Source: Fibrobacteres bacterium CG2_30_45_31 (GTDB lineage: Bacteria > Fibrobacterota > Fibrobacteria > Fibrobacterales > Fibrobacteraceae). Taken from it: a stretch of 6,778 nucleotides of DNA. The translations under genes and the position numbers were made by a program. The stretch covers positions 1 through 6,778 of the forward strand of contig MNYL01000181.1 of the NCBI GenBank assembly GCA_001873075.1, in the 5' to 3' direction. The notes under the pieces were generated by a model. It did no database searches. It saw only the letters and a program-made list of their open reading frames with translations, and was not told the DNA's origin. Shown in pieces: positions 1 to 5,738 of the stretch (position 1 is the stretch's first letter; each line of letters starts with the position of its first letter).

Positions 1-1420
1 CGATTTGCGTTTCACGGGTTTGCCAGAGATTCCAATCCTCATCATCAATCATGCCAATAGCGCGCGCTTTGGCTTTGAGACGCGTATCCGCATTGTCCGA
101 ACGCAAAAAGAGACGATACTCAGCGCGGCTGGTGAACATGCGGTACGGTTCATCAAGCAAGAAATTCACCAAGTCATCGACCATGACGCCGATATAACTT
201 TCCGAGCGCCCCAAAATAAACGGAGGTTCCCCCTTGACTTTTAAGGCGGCGTTGATCCCCGCCATCAGGCCCTGACCCGCCGCTTCTTCGTAGCCACTGG
301 TGCCACAGACCTGGCCCGCAAAGTAAAGCCCCGGAACGTCCCTGCATTCAAAGGTCGGGAACAGCTGCGTGGCATCCACAGCATCGTATTCCACAGCATA
401 ACCGATTTGCAAAATGTGGGCATGTTCCAGACCCTGAATGGTGTGGAGCGCCGCTAACTGAATCTCCGCAGGGAGACTCGAACTGAAGCCATTCACATAC
501 ACGCGGCCGATGTCTCGGGTTTCAGGTTCCAAAAAGAGCTGATGGCCATCCTTGTCACCAAAACGGTTTATTTTATCCTCAATACTCGGGCAATAACGGG
601 GGCCACGACCTTTGATTTTTCCAGAGAACATGGGACTATCCTTGAAACCCGAACGCAAAATGTCATGGGTTTTCAAGTTCGTACGCGTGATCCAACAGAC
701 GCCCTCATTGTGGAGTGGATTTTGATGCCTGTCGCTGAAAGGCCACGGAATGTCATCGCCGTGTTGTACGGTGCATTGATCAAAATCAAGGGTCGATGGA
801 TCCAGACGGGAAGGCGTCCCTGTTTTGAGACGACGCAAACGTACACCCGCTTGCGCAAGACATTCAGAAAGTTTATCGGCACTCGATTCCCCCACTCGCC
901 CACCAAAACTGGTATTATGCCCGGTGAACATTTTGGAAGCAAGAAAAGTACCGCTCGTAATAACTACGGATTTGGTGAGGTAACGATCACCGTTCAAAAG
1001 TGTGAGTTCCAAACGGTTATCCGGCAAGCGCGCGAACGCAGCGAGTTCCCCCTGAATTAAGGAAAGTCCAAACAACGAAGCAAGCGTATCCCCCGCTATT
1101 TCGCTGTAGTAATTCATGTCACATTGGGCACGCGGTCCCCACACAGCAGGTCCTTTGCTCATGTTGAGCATCCGGAACTGAATTCCCGCCTTATCGGTGA
1201 GGAGCCCCATGAGTCCTCCCAAGGCATCGATGTCACGCACGATTTGACCTTTGCTCACACCACCCACAGCGGGGTTGCAGGACATACGACCAATGGCTTT
1301 GAGATCCATGGTAATCATGGCGGTTTTGACGCCCATTTTCCAAGCCGCATGACACGCTTCAATACCCGCATGTCCGCCACCGATGACGACTACATCAAAT
1401 TCAGAAATAATAGCACTCAT
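1..1420 (-). CDS. mnmG: MnmG (GidA), tRNA U34 carboxymethylaminomethyl-modification enzyme, FAD subunit; 3' end outside window
   Basis: Reading the minus strand from the ATG at 1420 gives an open frame of 473 codons that runs off the left edge. MnmG proteins are usually about 620-630 residues, so roughly the last 150 (the helical tail that contacts MnmE and tRNA) are missing from the window, not from the gene. Visible motifs are the dinucleotide-binding GGGHAG at 14-19, SCNPAVGG at 47-54, GGRVGE near 173-178, RLKTGTPSRLD at 197-207, GPRYCPSIEDK at 273-283, GTSGYEEAAGQGL at 373-385 and DEPYRMFTSRAEYRL at 423-437. Cys48 and Cys277 match the conserved cysteines of E. coli MnmG (47 and 277). With MnmE, the family uses FAD and methylene-tetrahydrofolate to modify U34 in the anticodon of several tRNAs in the cytoplasm. 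Residues 91-99 (PAVWGPRAQ) carry a Trp, as I recall from Bacteroidota-type MnmG. The gene starts 19 nt after the MscS gene stop and is probably in its operon. Confidence 0.97.
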   Translation of the reverse strand, partial: MSAIISEFDVVVIGGGHAGIEACHAAWKMGVKTAMITMDLKAIGRMSCNPAVGGVSKGQIVRDIDALGGLMGLLTDKAGIQFRMLNMSKGPAVWGPRAQCDMNYYSEIAGDTLASLFGLSLIQGELAAFARLPDNRLELTLLNGDRYLTKSVVITSGTFLASKMFTGHNTSFGGRVGESSADKLSECLAQAGVRLRRLKTGTPSRLDPSTLDFDQCTVQHGDDIPWPFSDRHQNPLHNEGVCWITRTNLKTHDILRSGFKDSPMFSGKIKGRGPRYCPSIEDKINRFGDKDGHQLFLEPETRDIGRVYVNGFSSSLPAEIQLAALHTIQGLEHAHILQIGYAVEYDAVDATQLFPTFECRDVPGLYFAGQVCGTSGYEEAAGQGLMAGINAALKVKGEPPFILGRSESYIGVMVDDLVNFLLDEPYRMFTSRAEYRLFLRSDNADTRLKAKARAIGMIDDEDWNLWQTRETQI

Positions 1421-1439
1421 TGACACAGCTTCTTTTAAT

Positions 1440-2279
1440 TCATGACAATTTATCGTTTTCTTGATCAGGCGTCACGAGGGTCACGACGCTTTGCGGGAAC
1501 GGAATACTAATGCCTGCGGCATCCATCGCTTCCTTTACCTTTTTAATGATATCCCAGCGCGTTTGGTGATAGCCCTCTACCGAAGTCCAAGCCCACAAAT
1601 GAACATTCACAGCGCTTTCCGCCAGTTCCTCTGTAAAGACTTGTGGTGTGGGTAATTGGAGAATGCGAGGTTCCTCATTTGCCACTTTCATCAATACACC
1701 GAGAGCCTTTTCGATCGAATCTTCGTAGGCGATACCCACAACGATATCCATGCGGCGATTTCCGTTCCGCGTGTAATTGCTGATGGGAGAACCCCAAAGT
1801 GAACCATTTGGAGCGGAGATGTAGACCCCATCCTGAGCCACAAGAACCGTGGTGAAAAGGCCTATTTTTTGTACATAACCTTTTATTTCTCCACATTCAA
1901 TATAGTCGTTAGCCTTAAAAGGGTGCAAAAAGAGAAGGATGATTCCCGCAGCAATATTGCTGAGCGTGTCTTTGAGAGCAAAACCGATCGCTAAACCGGC
2001 GGCCCCAAGAAGAGCGACAATACTTGCAGTGTTAATGCCGAAAATATCAAGAATCACAAGCACACCCACGATGTAAACCAGGTAAGAAACAATGGAATTC
2101 AGTAAAGGGGCCACTGCCGGATCTAACCCGCGTTTTTTTGCCCGATTCATCATGCGGCGAAGAATGCCTGCGATAATGCGGCAAACGAGGAGAACCAAAA
2201 GCGCGCCAAGAAACTTTTTCCCCAAGAGCGTGAGACTCATGGCGTTAAAATCAAAGAATCGCAAGAGTTGTTGAATCAT
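1440..2279 (-). CDS. Small-conductance mechanosensitive channel, MscS family
   Basis: The 279-residue product is close to the length of E. coli MscS (286). Three membrane segments are visible: about 21-40, 60-80 and 84-118. The third is the pore helix, with the Gly/Ala-rich stretch GAAGLAIGFALKDTLSNIAAG (residues 92-112) typical of MscS TM3. The cytoplasmic beta and alpha/beta domains follow, with PNGS at 157-160, ISNYTR at 166-171, and GISIPFPQ at 256-263 close to the C-terminus. Family members sit as heptamers in the inner membrane and open under tension to release solutes on hypo-osmotic shock. The first ATG is kept because no better ribosome binding site precedes Met14, although GAGG lies only 1 nt before it. 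Translation initiation therefore looks weak or unusual. The gene lies downstream of the barrel-gene terminator and 19 nt upstream of mnmG, so the two probably form an operon. Family assignment is secure; conductance type and ion selectivity cannot be read from the sequence. Confidence 0.95.
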   Translation of the reverse strand: MIQQLLRFFDFNAMSLTLLGKKFLGALLVLLVCRIIAGILRRMMNRAKKRGLDPAVAPLLNSIVSYLVYIVGVLVILDIFGINTASIVALLGAAGLAIGFALKDTLSNIAAGIILLFLHPFKANDYIECGEIKGYVQKIGLFTTVLVAQDGVYISAPNGSLWGSPISNYTRNGNRRMDIVVGIAYEDSIEKALGVLMKVANEEPRILQLPTPQVFTEELAESAVNVHLWAWTSVEGYHQTRWDIIKKVKEAMDAAGISIPFPQSVVTLVTPDQENDKLS

Positions 2280-2313
2280 GCCTCTAATTTAGAAAATCCT
2301 ACCTGGAGCAAAC

Positions 2314-2340
2314 AAAAAAGCCCGACACACGCCGAGCTTT
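2314..2340 (-). terminator. Intrinsic terminator of the outer-membrane barrel gene
   Basis: On the minus strand the arms AAAGCTCGGC and GTCGGGCTTT form a 10-bp stem with two G.U pairs around the loop GTGT. The descending arm runs into a T tract (six T after the last C, positions 2319 to 2314). It begins about 25 nt after the TAA of the barrel gene, so it should end that transcript before the MscS gene. If so, MscS-mnmG need their own promoter or depend on read-through. Confidence 0.85.
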
Positions 2341-2364
2341 CTTGTAAAAAGAGAATTTTTAATT

Positions 2365-3246
2365 TTAGAAAACGAGGTTTACACCCATCTGAAGTCCAAT
2401 GGGAGTGAAGGACCAATATTCGTCACCTACATAAAGGTTGCTGTACATGTCAGAAATACCCACAACGAAGCGGAAGTCGAAAATTACATGGGGGTTCGCC
2501 ACGATACCCATACCTGCGACCAAAGCCCAATCAATGGGTTCGCGAGCCGAGGATTCCAACAAATCTTCACTTTTCACCGTCTCGCCTTTGTTGTAAATCT
2601 TCAAATGATCGTAAACACTCACCGCCATCTGAGGGCCAAACAAGAATTGAAAACGAGAATTCATGGGAGCAAACTTCAAGAGAAGAGGAATCTCAATGGT
2701 GTATTGCTGAATGCGATTTTTCGCCGATTCTCCATTAATTTCATAAACGCGATTCAAGAGACGGTAATTCAAAAGGGCTTCAATTTCAAAGCTCGCGGTG
2801 TAGTCATTCAAAGGGAACGAAACAACCAAACCACCATTCCAGCTCAAACCACTCATATCATTGCCATCTTCATCTGAAATGAATTGGATACTACCGACGC
2901 CCGCATGAACACCGTACATTACGGTCTGTTTAGGACCATTGCGTACGGAATCGACATTGGCAGTCTCTGCCTTGGTCACTGCATAGGAATTAGACTGCAT
3001 AGTTGCTACCGTGAGCATAGGCTGCGGCTCGGTAGAAGCGATGAAAATCGTATCCGGTGCAGTCGCAGTACTTGGCATGGCCACAAAAACGGTATCTGCT
3101 TTTGTCGTATCAGGGGCAGCAACAGTAGTTGCCTCAGTTGTAGCAACTGGTACCACAGCCGGAGCAGGGGTAGCGGCATTAGTTTGAGCCATGACACAAC
3201 CGACAGTTAACATCGAAGCCATTGTTACTTTGCAAACCAAATTCAT
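2365..3246 (-). CDS. Secreted outer-membrane beta-barrel protein with Ala/Thr/Pro-rich N-terminal linker
   Basis: The 293-residue protein starts with a signal peptide (about residues 1-20 to 24; basic Lys6, hydrophobic core, Ala-Gln near the cleavage site). Residues 24-100 are low-complexity Ala/Thr/Pro/Val sequence, with APDT occurring at 44-47 and 63-66, each followed by a DTVFVA/DTIFIA-like strand. From about 105 to the end, the sequence alternates polar and hydrophobic residues in strands ending in aromatics and turn-rich loops (for example YGVHAGVGSI at 111-120, WNGGLVVSF at 136-144, FQFLFGPQMAVSVY at 199-212). It ends in GVNLVF, the C-terminal Phe expected for BAM-dependent insertion. 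This resembles the small OmpA-like/PorT-like barrels of Bacteroidota and Fibrobacterota. The role is unknown: it may be structural, an adhesin or a transport accessory. The start is supported by GGGAG on the minus strand (3258-3254), 7 nt before the ATG. It is a single-gene transcript with its own terminator. Confidence 0.8.
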   Translation of the reverse strand: MNLVCKVTMASMLTVGCVMAQTNAATPAPAVVPVATTEATTVAAPDTTKADTVFVAMPSTATAPDTIFIASTEPQPMLTVATMQSNSYAVTKAETANVDSVRNGPKQTVMYGVHAGVGSIQFISDEDGNDMSGLSWNGGLVVSFPLNDYTASFEIEALLNYRLLNRVYEINGESAKNRIQQYTIEIPLLLKFAPMNSRFQFLFGPQMAVSVYDHLKIYNKGETVKSEDLLESSAREPIDWALVAGMGIVANPHVIFDFRFVVGISDMYSNLYVGDEYWSFTPIGLQMGVNLVF

Positions 3247-3296
3247 ATATGTTCTCCCAGGTTTGATATCCCTATTGTTCTTGATTGTGTAAATCT

Positions 3297-3324
3297 ACTA
3301 TAATTCCCGAATATTGAAACACAA
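3297..3324 (-). promoter_or_regulatory. Possible promoter of the outer-membrane barrel gene
   Basis: On the minus strand a TATAGT -10-like box (3302 to 3297) lies 16 nt after TTGTGT (3324 to 3319), a poor -35 match. This would give a leader of about 45 nt ahead of the GGGAG site. The -10 match is fair and the -35 weak, so this is a guess by position. Confidence 0.3.
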
Positions 3325-3348
3325 AGTAATATTTTTTATTCTCATTTT

Positions 3349-3376
3349 TTGAAATCTCTCAAAAAATCTGTATTTT
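3349..3376 (+). promoter_or_regulatory. Possible esterase promoter (TTGAAA-N16-TATTTT)
   Basis: TTGAAA at 3349-3354 and TATTTT at 3371-3376, 16 nt apart, fit a sigma70-like promoter. It is embedded in AT-rich DNA, where such matches arise by chance. It also overlaps the inverted repeat at 3345-3366, which could be a regulator site if the promoter is real. Confidence 0.3.
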
Positions 3377-3552
3377 CAGTAAGAACTTCTCTATTTTAGA
3401 CAATTAGCAATAATGGAAATAGTACCTCTAGAAATTATACAAGTCCCAACAACGCCGAGCTAGAGCGAAATGACTCGATGAGCCTGTAACTTTTCTTGCC
3501 ATTGGTAATCAGTATCTTTTGTTTTGTGAATGGTTTGTTACTTTTGATTGCC

Positions 3553-3557
3553 GAGGA
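3553..3557 (+). promoter_or_regulatory. Ribosome binding site fixing the esterase start
   Basis: GAGGA lies 7 nt before the ATG at 3565 and immediately upstream of a classical signal peptide. The longer in-frame extension, beginning with TTG at 3496, has no ribosome binding site and would bury the signal peptide behind a hydrophobic 23-residue leader. Confidence 0.8.
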
Positions 3558-3564
3558 ATATGTC

Positions 3565-4671
3565 ATGTTGATTAAAAAGATTTTTCCCTTTTTGCTTTTA
3601 CCCGCTCTAGCAACGTCACTTGCTTTTGCCGCTACAAACATCGCCTGCGTAGGTAACAGTATTACCGCAGGCTATGGACTCGCTTATCAGGAAGATTACC
3701 CGACCCAATGGCAAAATTTACTGGGCACTACCGACTACACGGTGTTCAATTTTGGTGTGAGCGGTAAAACCATGCTCAAAACGGGTAATGAATCCTATTG
3801 GAGCGAGGGGGCCTTTACGAATGCCCGGGCTTCTTCCCCCAATGTCGTGGTCATTGAACTTGGCACGAACGATTCCAAACCATATCACTGGTACGCTTAT
3901 CCCGATGAATTCCTTGAAGACTATAAGAGCATGATTGACACCTTCGAAATTTTGAGTAGCAAACCGAAAGTCTGGATTTGCCTTGCCCCCTACTCGAACA
4001 ATGCAGGCTGGAATATACTAGACACATCAATCACTCTTCGCATTAACCCGGATATTCTCCAGGTGGGCTTAGACAAAGGGGTCAACATCATTGACCTTCA
4101 CTCCACTTTTACCAATACATCTTGGTACGCAAGCGATAGCGTGCACCCGAACGCCGCTGGAGCCGTAGCCCTCGCAGGCATTATAAACGGCTATTTTCAG
4201 CGGGATACGTTGAAGGCCACCCAAAATGGGAACGTATTGAGCGCTCCTCCGGGCTATGCGTTTCAATGGTACTTGGATGGTGACCCCATAGAGGGGGCGA
4301 CCAACAATACCCTGACTATTTCCACCTTAGGTACGTACAAAGTTTCAGTCAAAGTCGATGCGGATAACAATTCGCGCTTGGTGACTCAGGCACTCACAGT
4401 GACCGACATCAATCCCCCCACAGCCATTAAAGAACGCATATTCTCAATGAATATAAATGTCAGCGACGAAAAGCTACACATTACTTTGGCAAAATCCATG
4501 ACAATCCAAGCGGATATTTTTGACATGCAGGGACGTCTGCTCAAAAGCTTTATGTGGCAAGGGTTTAAAGGGACAAATACATTTATTATTCCCACAGGAA
4601 ATTTACAGCAAATCCTACGCGTAACGACTGACAAAACATCACAATTCTTATTTGTTCCCGTCCGTAAATAG
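3565..4671 (+). CDS. Secreted SGNH/GDSL-family esterase with Ig-like segment and C-terminal sorting-like domain
   Basis: Starting at the ATG at 3565 the protein has 368 residues; an in-frame TTG at 3496 would add 23 but lacks a ribosome binding site. Residues 1-22 form a signal peptide (MLIKK, hydrophobic core, cleavage near AFA/AT). The SGNH hydrolase domain spans about 24-212. GNSIT at 30-34 carries the nucleophile Ser32, FGVSG at 63-67 the oxyanion Gly67, GTND at 100-103 gives Asn102, and DSVHP at 191-195 supplies Asp191 and His194. All catalytic positions are present, so activity is expected. About 215-282 looks like an Ig-like fold (FQWYLDGDPIEGAT, then TLTISTLGTYKVSV). Residues 285-368 resemble the C-terminal domains of secreted Bacteroidota/Fibrobacterota proteins, including IFDMQGRLLKSF at 318-329. 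A role in deacetylating plant polysaccharide is plausible for such a lineage, but the substrate cannot be read from the sequence. The gene appears monocistronic. Confidence 0.9.
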   Translation: MLIKKIFPFLLLPALATSLAFAATNIACVGNSITAGYGLAYQEDYPTQWQNLLGTTDYTVFNFGVSGKTMLKTGNESYWSEGAFTNARASSPNVVVIELGTNDSKPYHWYAYPDEFLEDYKSMIDTFEILSSKPKVWICLAPYSNNAGWNILDTSITLRINPDILQVGLDKGVNIIDLHSTFTNTSWYASDSVHPNAAGAVALAGIINGYFQRDTLKATQNGNVLSAPPGYAFQWYLDGDPIEGATNNTLTISTLGTYKVSVKVDADNNSRLVTQALTVTDINPPTAIKERIFSMNINVSDEKLHITLAKSMTIQADIFDMQGRLLKSFMWQGFKGTNTFIIPTGNLQQILRVTTDKTSQFLFVPVRK

Positions 4672-4732
4672 ATTTTATTACGAAGCGCACAAAAACGACT
4701 TCACTGATTCCGTATCCTTTAAATCTTTTTTA

Positions 4733-4761
4733 TAGACTTATTTTTATTTTTTTATTATATT
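4733..4761 (+). promoter_or_regulatory. Promoter of the membrane protein-GNAT-TetR operon
   Basis: TAGACT (4733-4738) and TATATT (4756-4761) are separated by 17 nt of T-rich DNA, a good sigma70-type match. Transcription would begin near 4768, inside the first of two palindromes. The last two bases of the -10 box are the first two bases of that palindrome, so a bound repressor would exclude RNA polymerase. Confidence 0.65.
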
Positions 4762-4785
4762 ACCGCTGGTAATTACCGACGGTAA
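4760..4785. promoter_or_regulatory. Double operator: two abutting 13-bp palindromes, probable TetR-family binding site
   Basis: TTACCGCTGGTAA (4760-4772) is followed without a gap by TTACCGACGGTAA (4773-4785). Each is an inverted repeat (5-bp arms around GCT; 6-bp arms around A). With one flanking base on each side, the 28-bp block 4759-4786 is itself nearly symmetric about the junction, with two mismatches per half. It covers the end of the -10 box and the predicted transcription start. TetR-family repressors commonly bind such palindromes at their own operon's promoter, and the third gene of this operon encodes one. That this protein is the ligand of this site is inferred from position and symmetry. 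Confidence 0.7.
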
Positions 4786-4786
4786 T

Positions 4787-4792
4787 AAAGGA
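4787..4792 (+). promoter_or_regulatory. Ribosome binding site of the membrane protein gene
   Basis: AAAGGA lies 8 nt before the ATG at 4801 and directly after the second palindrome. A repressor on the operator would therefore sit just ahead of the translation start region. Confidence 0.65.
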
Positions 4793-4800
4793 AATTATTT

Positions 4801-5205
4801 ATGATTCGATTTTTATCTATCTGGAACTGGATCGCATTCGGTTTAACATTGCTTTTCTGGAGTGCTGTCGCCATTTCACACCGCGTGTTACTCCCTTGGG
4901 AACTTACCACGCCTCTCGAAAAAGGGGCAAGTGCCGTCACCTATGGTTTTCTGTTAGGAGACATGTTCTATTCCCTGCCCCTCCTGTTTCTTGCCGCGCG
5001 TGGGCTCGCTTTACGAAAAAGCTGGGGCTGGATGAGCGCTCAAATGGCCAATGCTCTTTGGATTTATTCCATGACCTTAATCCTCATTCGTGATGGTTTT
5101 ACTCGCTGGTCTCCCGGAGGATTATTATTCATTCCCTTCCTGATCGTTGCCATCATCTCCATTCCTTGGCTCTGGAAAAATCGTTCCTTTTTTGGCATTA
5201 ATTAA
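4801..5205 (+). CDS. Small four-helix integral membrane protein, function unknown
   Basis: The 134-residue product has four probable membrane helices: about 8-27, 46-67, 74-96 and 104-124. Short loops separate them, and Trp and Tyr lie near the membrane edges. There is no cleavable signal peptide, no obvious metal or ATP site and no motif I recognise. The loop at 28-45 is polar (LLPWELTTPLEKG), and basic residues at 66-72 (ARGLALRK) and 125-128 suggest cytoplasmic sides by the positive-inside rule, which would put both termini inside. It is the first gene of the operon, 26 nt before the acetyltransferase start, and is controlled by the double operator. Cotranscription with a TetR gene and an acetyltransferase hints at a role in sensing, exclusion or export of a small molecule. 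However, it is short for a stand-alone transporter unless it oligomerises like the small multidrug-resistance proteins, which it does not clearly resemble. Confidence 0.8.
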   Translation: MIRFLSIWNWIAFGLTLLFWSAVAISHRVLLPWELTTPLEKGASAVTYGFLLGDMFYSLPLLFLAARGLALRKSWGWMSAQMANALWIYSMTLILIRDGFTRWSPGGLLFIPFLIVAIISIPWLWKNRSFFGIN

Positions 5206-5231
5206 ATACACAATCAAAAAGAAATTCATTG

Positions 5232-5738
5232 ATGAAAATAATCCCTCTCGAAGAAAAATATCGTCAGCCAGTAACCGATCTTTTAAACTACAGCATTCTT
5301 AACGAATGGGCCGCGTTCCCTGAAAATCCGGTCCCTACTGGAATCTTTGATATTCTGCTTGATCTTGCGAAGGGCTATCCCGCTGTTGCACTCTTAGAAG
5401 CGGATGGAAGTTTTGTCGGGTTTGGAATGTTGCACGCTTTTCGGCAGGTCTCCGTATTTCGTACCACTGCGGAACTCACCTATTTCTTATGCCCCGACCA
5501 TCGCCGCAAAGGGTTCGGAACACAAATGCTCCAATACTTTGAAAGCGAAGCGCATCGTATGGGGATCACCACATTCATTGCCAGTATCTGTGACAAAAAT
5601 GAACCTAGCATTGAATTTCACAAACGCATGGGATTTACGCAACAAGGGCATCTCCCAAATATCGGTATCCGCCGCGGGCAATCTTTCGGAATAGTTTATA
5701 TGCAAAAAGACATTGGCGAAGCATGCGAAAAGAAATAG
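5232..5738 (+). CDS. GNAT-family N-acetyltransferase, phosphinothricin/amino-acid acetyltransferase-like
   Basis: A 168-residue GNAT fold, normal length for the phosphinothricin acetyltransferase-like branch. Beta strand 4 and the acetyl-CoA pyrophosphate loop are seen as ELTYFLCPDHRRKGFGTQML (81-100), with RRKGFG at 91-96 matching the Q/R-x-x-G-x-G/A signature. The second half (SICDKNEPSIEFHKRMGF, 118-135) carries the Asn123, Ser126, His130 and Gly-Phe pattern of PAT-like enzymes, followed by the G-H-L-x-x-x-G-I-R-x-G-Q stretch typical of this group. The expected reaction is transfer of acetyl from acetyl-CoA to a primary amine in the cytoplasm. The substrate could be an amino-acid-like toxin, a polyamine or a peptide end, and cannot be decided from the sequence. 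The frame also opens with TTG at 5229; the adjacent ATG at 5232 is preferred. Only a weak A-rich AAGAAA precedes it, so translation may depend on coupling with the upstream gene. The 3' end overlaps the TetR gene by 16 nt. Confidence 0.88.
   Translation: MKIIPLEEKYRQPVTDLLNYSILNEWAAFPENPVPTGIFDILLDLAKGYPAVALLEADGSFVGFGMLHAFRQVSVFRTTAELTYFLCPDHRRKGFGTQMLQYFESEAHRMGITTFIASICDKNEPSIEFHKRMGFTQQGHLPNIGIRRGQSFGIVYMQKDIGEACEKK

Larger units (their letters stand above)
3247..3564. other. Divergent AT-rich intergenic region between barrel gene and esterase gene
   Basis: This stretch of about 318 nt separates two divergent genes and shows no convincing coding sequence. It holds the barrel-gene upstream signals on the left. 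An AT-rich inverted repeat, TTTTTTGA-AATCTC-TCAAAAAA, lies at 3345-3366, and overlaps a possible plus-strand promoter (TTGAAA 3349-3354, 16 nt, TATTTT 3371-3376). That would give the esterase a long leader of roughly 180 nt. Two related words, TGTAACTTTTCTTGCC (3485-3500) and TGTTACTTTTGATTGCC (3536-3552), recur shortly before the esterase start. None of these has a demonstrated function. Confidence 0.5.

Noticed and set aside
542..1060. Plus-strand open frame of 172 codons
   Set aside because: It lies antisense inside mnmG, whose protein is unmistakable on the other strand; no domain, no ribosome binding site.
2488..3210. Plus-strand open frames of 129 and 108 codons
   Set aside because: They are antisense to the barrel gene, which has signal peptide, barrel strands, ribosome binding site and terminator.
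2329..3461. Shared 10-mer ACGCCGAGCT at 2329-2338 and 3452-3461
   Set aside because: One copy is a terminator arm; the match does not extend and ten bases is within chance for a window this size.
3435..3641. Minus-strand open frame of 68 codons over the esterase start
   Set aside because: Overlaps the esterase ribosome binding site and signal peptide; no recognisable features.
3652..3666. GGTAACAGTATTACC as another operator copy
   Set aside because: The half-sites point outward, opposite to the TTACC...GGTAA operator, and it lies in the codons of the conserved GNSIT motif.
4672..4732. Terminator after the esterase
   Set aside because: Only a 4-bp GAAG/CTTC pairing and a distant T run at about 4725-4731; too weak to call.
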